10,264 bases of DNA from Comamonadaceae bacterium (GTDB lineage Bacteria; Pseudomonadota; Gammaproteobacteria; Burkholderiales; Burkholderiaceae_C). The translations under genes and the position numbers were made by a program. The stretch is taken from contig CANKNK010000035.1 in the NCBI GenBank assembly GCA_947483455.1, forward strand, positions 1-10,264. Reading direction: 5' to 3'. Of this stretch, positions 6,513-10,264 are shown piece after piece (position 1 is the first letter of the stretch; each line of letters begins with the position of its first letter). The notes under the pieces were generated by a model. It was given only the letters and a program-made list of their open reading frames with translations, was not told the origin of the DNA and did not search any database.

Positions 6513-8342
6513 ATGCTGCGTTTGGTTTTGCCTGCTATGCCGACACACTGGACCCGCGCTTGGGTTGCCGCATGGGCTTGTATCGCCAGTCTGCTTATGG
6601 GCAGTGCCCAGGCCGGCACCAATCCGGCCGATCCGGCCAAGGTGCTGCATATGGCCTTTCCGGCGGCCGAGACGGGTTTTGATCCGGTGCGCGTGAGCGA
6701 TCTGTACTCCAATATTGTGAATTTGGGGATTTTTCAGCCCCTGGTCACGTACGACTGGATGGCCCGGCCCAGCACCATCGTGGCCGATGCCGCCGAGACG
6801 CTGCCCGAGGTCAGTGAGGACGGCAAGCTCTACACCTTCAAAATCCGCAAAGGCCTGTACTTTTCAGCCGACCCAGCTTTCAAGGGCCAAAAGCGCGAGC
6901 TGACGGCGCAGGACTTTGTCTACACCTTGATGCGCCATATCGACCCCAAGAACAAGTCGCCCCGGGTAGCCGACCTGGAAGACAAGATTGAGGGATTTGC
7001 AGCCGCTCGCCAGCAGGCGGCCAAAGAGGGCATGAATTACGAGCAGCGCCACCCTGGTATTTACGCCAGTGACCGCTACACCTTGCATATTCGCCTCCTG
7101 CGCGCTGACCGCAATTTTCTGACATTGCTAACCAACCCCTACGCCGGCGGCATGGCACGGGAGGTGGTCGAGGCCTATGGGCCCGAGGGCATCATGGCCC
7201 ATCCGGTGGGCACCGGGCCATATGTGCTTGATAGTTGGGTACGTGGGTCCAAAATTACCCTGCGCGCCAACCCGACTTATCCCGCCTTTGATTGGAATTT
7301 CAAGGCTGACCCGCAGCACGCGCAAGACATGGCCATTGCCGCGCGCCTGCAAGGGCGCACCATGCCGCAGATCGGCCGCGTGGAGATCAGCATCATGGAG
7401 GAACCGCAGTCCATGTGGCTGGCCTTTAGTGGCAAGGAAATCGACATCGTCACCGTTCCGCCCAGTTTTATCGAAAAGGCACTGGACCGCGAGAACCGTT
7501 TGCTGCCCTCCCTGAGCAGCACGGGTGTGCAGATGTACCGCTCCGTCGAGGCCGACATCACCTACCAGTTCTTCAACCTGCGCGACCCCGTTGTTGGCGG
7601 CTACACACCCGAGAAAATCGCTTTACGTCGGGCCATCATCTTGGGCTTCGACGTGGACGAGGAAATCCGCGTGATCCGCAAAGGCCAAGCCATCCGGGCG
7701 CAGCAAATGGTCTCGCCGGTGATACCAGGGCACGACCCTGACTACCGCAGCATCGTGCGCTTTAGTCCGCTACAGGCCAATGCCTTGCTGGAGCAGTTCG
7801 GCTACAAGAAAGATTCGCATGGTTACCGCATGCACCCCGACGGTAAGCCGCTGGTGTTCACCATACATTCGTCCACCTCCTCGATCGACCGTGAGCGCGA
7901 CGAGTTGTGGAAAAAATCCATGGGTCGGCTGGGCATCCGCCTGCAGGTCAAAAAAGACAAGTTCGCCGAAATGCTCAAACAAGGCAAGACTTGTTCGCTA
8001 TCGTCTTGGGGTTTGGGCTGGATTGGTGCTTCGGAGGCGGAGTTTGTGATGGGGCTTTTGTCCTCCAAAACCATCGGGCAGAGCAATTACGCCTGTTTTG
8101 AAAATGCCGAGTACGACCAAGAGTTTGAACGCCTAAAGCGCCTGCCTGACGGACCGGAGCGAACGCAAGTGCTGCGCAATTTATACCGGATCATGGAGGT
8201 TTATGGCGCACTCGGTCTGAGTTCAACCCGGATATCCACCCGCCTGGGCCATGCCCATGTGGAGGGCTACCGCCAGCACCCCTTGGTGACCAACGGCTGG
8301 AAGTTCATGGACATTCGCCCGACCGCGGGTGGGGAGAAGTAA
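6513..8342 (+). CDS. Family 5 periplasmic solute-binding protein of a peptide-type ABC importer
   Basis: Periplasmic receptor (SBP_bac_5, DppA/OppA class) that would capture peptides or similar solutes and deliver them to the permeases encoded downstream. A signal peptide is visible: basic/hydrophobic start, hydrophobic WVAAWACIASLLMG, and a likely signal peptidase I site after SAQA (residue 34). There is no lipobox cysteine, so it should be a free periplasmic protein. Family features: FDPVRVSDLYSNIVNLGIFQPLVTYD near residues 56-81, LPEVSEDGKLYTFKIRKGLYFS, HPVGTGPYVLDSW, and SNYACFENAEYDQEFERL towards the C-terminus. At 609 residues it is about 65-75 longer than E. coli DppA or OppA, partly from a charged stretch around 125-170. 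GGAGA at 6499-6503, 9 bases ahead of ATG, favours this start; ATG at 6537 would give a neater signal peptide but lacks a ribosome site. The substrate cannot be told from sequence. Confidence 0.92.
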   Translation: MLRLVLPAMPTHWTRAWVAAWACIASLLMGSAQAGTNPADPAKVLHMAFPAAETGFDPVRVSDLYSNIVNLGIFQPLVTYDWMARPSTIVADAAETLPEVSEDGKLYTFKIRKGLYFSADPAFKGQKRELTAQDFVYTLMRHIDPKNKSPRVADLEDKIEGFAAARQQAAKEGMNYEQRHPGIYASDRYTLHIRLLRADRNFLTLLTNPYAGGMAREVVEAYGPEGIMAHPVGTGPYVLDSWVRGSKITLRANPTYPAFDWNFKADPQHAQDMAIAARLQGRTMPQIGRVEISIMEEPQSMWLAFSGKEIDIVTVPPSFIEKALDRENRLLPSLSSTGVQMYRSVEADITYQFFNLRDPVVGGYTPEKIALRRAIILGFDVDEEIRVIRKGQAIRAQQMVSPVIPGHDPDYRSIVRFSPLQANALLEQFGYKKDSHGYRMHPDGKPLVFTIHSSTSSIDRERDELWKKSMGRLGIRLQVKKDKFAEMLKQGKTCSLSSWGLGWIGASEAEFVMGLLSSKTIGQSNYACFENAEYDQEFERLKRLPDGPERTQVLRNLYRIMEVYGALGLSSTRISTRLGHAHVEGYRQHPLVTNGWKFMDIRPTAGGEK

Positions 8343-8344
8343 GT

Positions 8345-9283
8345 ATGCACGCCTACGTCGCACGACGCCTGTGGCAGATGCTGCCCACCATGGCCGGGGT
8401 CATTTTGCTGGTGTTTTTCTTGTTCAACTGGGTGGGTGGCGATCCGGCCTATGTGCTGGCCGGGCTGATGTCCAACCAGGAGCAAATCGAGAGCATCCGC
8501 ACCACGCTGGGCCTAAACGAACCCCTGTATGTGCAGTTGTGGATTTTTGTCAAACAGGTAGCCACATTCGACTTTGGCGCCAGCTGGACTACGGGCGAAC
8601 CGGTGGCACAACTGTTTGCCTCGCGCTTGCCAGCCTCGTTGACCCTGATGGTGCCACTCTTGGTGATCGAAACCGTGTTCTGCCTGGTGCTGGCGGTGGG
8701 CTTGTCATGGGTTCGGGGCTCGCGCCTGGACCGGGGCGTGATGGTATTTTTCACGCTCTTGATGTCGGTGAGTATTTTGGTCTTCATCATCGTGGGCCAA
8801 TACCTGCTGGCCTACCGCTGGGGCCACTTTCCAGTGCAGGGCTGGGGCGACGGCCTGTGGAAAAACCTCAGCACGTACGCGCCTTTGCCGATCTTGCTCG
8901 GTTTACTGGTGGGCGTGGCGCCGCATACCCGCTTGTTTCGCACCTTTGTGCTGGACGAGGTGGACCAGGACTATGTGCGCACGGCCCGCGCCAAAGGCCT
9001 GTCAGAGGCGCGAGTGATGTTTGTGCATGTGCTGCGCAATGCGCTGATTCCAGTCATTACCTTTGTCATTTCTAACATTCCTGGCCTGCTACTAGGGGCC
9101 TTTTTGCTGGAGCGGTTTTTCGGAATACCTGGCGTGGGCCGGGAGATTATTTTGGCGGTAGAACGCAGTGATTTTCCGGTGATCAAGGCAGTCACGGTGT
9201 ATGTAGCCTTGGCCACCATGGTGTTTAACCTGATGGGAGACTTGCTCTACCGTTTGACCGATCCGCGCGTGCAGTTGCGCTAA
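8345..9283 (+). CDS. DppB/OppB-type ABC transporter inner membrane permease
   Basis: First of two membrane subunits of the importer, 312 residues, normal for the family. The start MHAYVARRLWQMLPTMAGV leads into membrane segment 1 (about 13-30), followed by the typical periplasmic DPA...L region with IRTTLGLNEPLYVQ (51-64) and the FGAS segment (77-80). Further membrane segments lie around 98-122, 131-156, 178-195, 232-256 and 282-300. The EAA-type loop that contacts the ATPase is DEVDQDYVRTARAKGLSEARVMFVHVLRNAL at 204-234 (key residues DYVRTARAKG). The C-terminus, NLMGDLLYRLTDPRVQLR, is the family ending. It starts 2 bases after the binding-protein stop, with GGGGAG overlapping the end of that gene, so the two are tightly linked in translation. 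Confidence 0.95.
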   Translation: MHAYVARRLWQMLPTMAGVILLVFFLFNWVGGDPAYVLAGLMSNQEQIESIRTTLGLNEPLYVQLWIFVKQVATFDFGASWTTGEPVAQLFASRLPASLTLMVPLLVIETVFCLVLAVGLSWVRGSRLDRGVMVFFTLLMSVSILVFIIVGQYLLAYRWGHFPVQGWGDGLWKNLSTYAPLPILLGLLVGVAPHTRLFRTFVLDEVDQDYVRTARAKGLSEARVMFVHVLRNALIPVITFVISNIPGLLLGAFLLERFFGIPGVGREIILAVERSDFPVIKAVTVYVALATMVFNLMGDLLYRLTDPRVQLR

Positions 9284-9292
9284 AGAGCCGCC

Positions 9293-10264
9293 ATGACACT
9301 TTCCCCGCACTCCGACAATTCCGCGCAAGCCAGCCCCAGCGCCTGGCGTTTAGCCTGGCAACGCTTTAGTGCCGACCGCGTCGGTATGTGGAGCGCCGGC
9401 ATCGTGTTGTGTTTTTTGCTACTGATCGCGTTAACCGCCACAGGCCTTGTTGCAGCCGACTGGGAAAAAGAAGTGGCAATCGGCCACGCCCCGCCAAGTT
9501 GGGCGACTCGCGCAAGTAGTGAGGGCGGTGGCACATCACAGCAGCTTGCGGACGTGCTCGACTACACGCCCAGCCATGCCGATGTGGTCGACCCGATTGC
9601 CAAAGAGTGGGCGCAGGCGCAACTGGCAGTCAAGCCCGCGGGTGAAAAGCCTGACATCCTGGCCACACACCTCCCTATGGGGGCCGACAAATGGGGACGC
9701 GATGTGCTGAGCAAAACCATCAAAGGCGCAGAGACGAGTGTGCTGGTCGGCCTGGCTGCGGCGCTGGTGGCCACTGTGTTGGGTGCTTTGCTGGGCGCAG
9801 TTTCAGGCTGGTTTGGGGGCTGGGTCGATGACCTGAGCAACTGGTTGTACAACGTGTTTCACGCCATTCCCGGCATTTTGCTGATTTTGGCGATTGCGGC
9901 GGTGCTCAATACCAAGGGCAGCGCGGCCGTGGTGGTGATCCTGGGCTCGACCGGCTGGACCGGTATGTACCGCCTGATGCGCGGCGAGTTTATGAAGCAC
10001 CGCGATCGCGAGTACGTGCGCGCTGCCGATGCCATTGGCGCCTCCAATATGCGGCGCATGTTTGTGCACATCCTGCCCAACGTCAGTCATGTGATTCTGG
10101 TGCAGTACTCGCTGCTGACGGTGGCCTGTATCAAGGCGGAGGTGATCTTGTCCTACCTGGGCTTTGGTGTGCCGGTGGACGGCGTCTCCTGGGGCACCAT
10201 GCTGACCGAGGCGCAAAACGATTTGTTGGTGGGTAAATGGTGGCAGTTGCTATGCGCTACGTTG
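9293..10264 (+). CDS. DppC/OppC-type ABC transporter permease (partial, C-terminus cut by the window edge)
   Basis: Second membrane subunit of the importer. The frame is open for 324 codons to the right edge. The N-terminal WRLAWQRFSADRVGMWSAG is a normal OppC-type start, with membrane segment 1 at about 33-54. MGADKWGRDVLSKTIKGAETS (129-149) is the conserved (G)TDxxGRD block, followed by a membrane segment, GGWVDD (175-180) and FHAIPGILLILAIAAVL. The EAA loop is EFMKHRDREYVRAADAIGASNMRRMFVHILPN (232-263, key residues YVRAADAIGA). LSYLGFGV and WGTML follow near the cut. The periplasmic stretch between segment 1 and GADKWGRD is about 75 residues, roughly 40 longer than in E. coli DppC. It starts 9 bases after the preceding permease, with AAAGAG just upstream. 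Probably only a short part of the C-terminus is missing, with ATPase genes expected beyond. Confidence 0.94.
   Translation, partial: MTLSPHSDNSAQASPSAWRLAWQRFSADRVGMWSAGIVLCFLLLIALTATGLVAADWEKEVAIGHAPPSWATRASSEGGGTSQQLADVLDYTPSHADVVDPIAKEWAQAQLAVKPAGEKPDILATHLPMGADKWGRDVLSKTIKGAETSVLVGLAAALVATVLGALLGAVSGWFGGWVDDLSNWLYNVFHAIPGILLILAIAAVLNTKGSAAVVVILGSTGWTGMYRLMRGEFMKHRDREYVRAADAIGASNMRRMFVHILPNVSHVILVQYSLLTVACIKAEVILSYLGFGVPVDGVSWGTMLTEAQNDLLVGKWWQLLCATL

Noticed and set aside
8329..9075. 248-residue open frame on the plus strand
   Set aside because: It shares the strand with the DppB-type permease in another frame. The permease frame has membrane segments and the EAA loop; this one has none.

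Overview
The window is about 10.3 kb of GC-rich, densely coding chromosome. It looks like a betaproteobacterium of the order Burkholderiales, probably Comamonadaceae-like. That placement rests on protein style, the gcvT-gcvH-gcvP order behind a tandem glycine riboswitch, and the dipeptide/oligopeptide transporter type; no rRNA or marker gene confirms it. There are no mobile elements, tRNAs, CRISPR arrays or broken genes. Both ends cut through genes.

Left half, minus strand (1-3283): the glycine cleavage operon, transcribed leftwards as gcvT, gcvH, gcvP, with gcvP running off the left edge. A sigma70-like promoter (about 3253-3283) feeds a two-aptamer glycine riboswitch (about 3087-3247). A leader hairpin and the gcvT ribosome binding site follow. 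The natural gcvT start is GTG at 3037; the longer ATG-started frame from 3136 begins inside the second aptamer. The 306-base stretch 3038-3343 has no gene and holds this regulatory region.

Middle, minus strand (3344-6397): a two-gene unit. An M3-family peptidyl-dipeptidase (dcp) is followed 9 bases later by an arginase/agmatinase-family ureohydrolase that keeps all its metal ligands. The ureohydrolase substrate cannot be fixed from sequence.

Right part, plus strand (6513-10264): divergent from dcp, a peptide-type ABC importer made of a family 5 periplasmic binding protein, a DppB/OppB-type permease and a DppC/OppC-type permease that runs off the right edge. The genes are 2 and 9 bases apart, so they form one operon. 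The ATPase genes would lie beyond the window.

A coherent reading is amino acid and peptide use: peptides imported on the right are trimmed by Dcp, a guanidino compound is hydrolysed to urea plus an amine or amino acid, and surplus glycine is oxidised to CO2, ammonia and methylene-tetrahydrofolate under glycine control. The grouping is inferred from proximity. Most of the window is ordinary metabolism; the parts worth a second look are the riboswitch expression platform, the ureohydrolase substrate and the enlarged transporter components.
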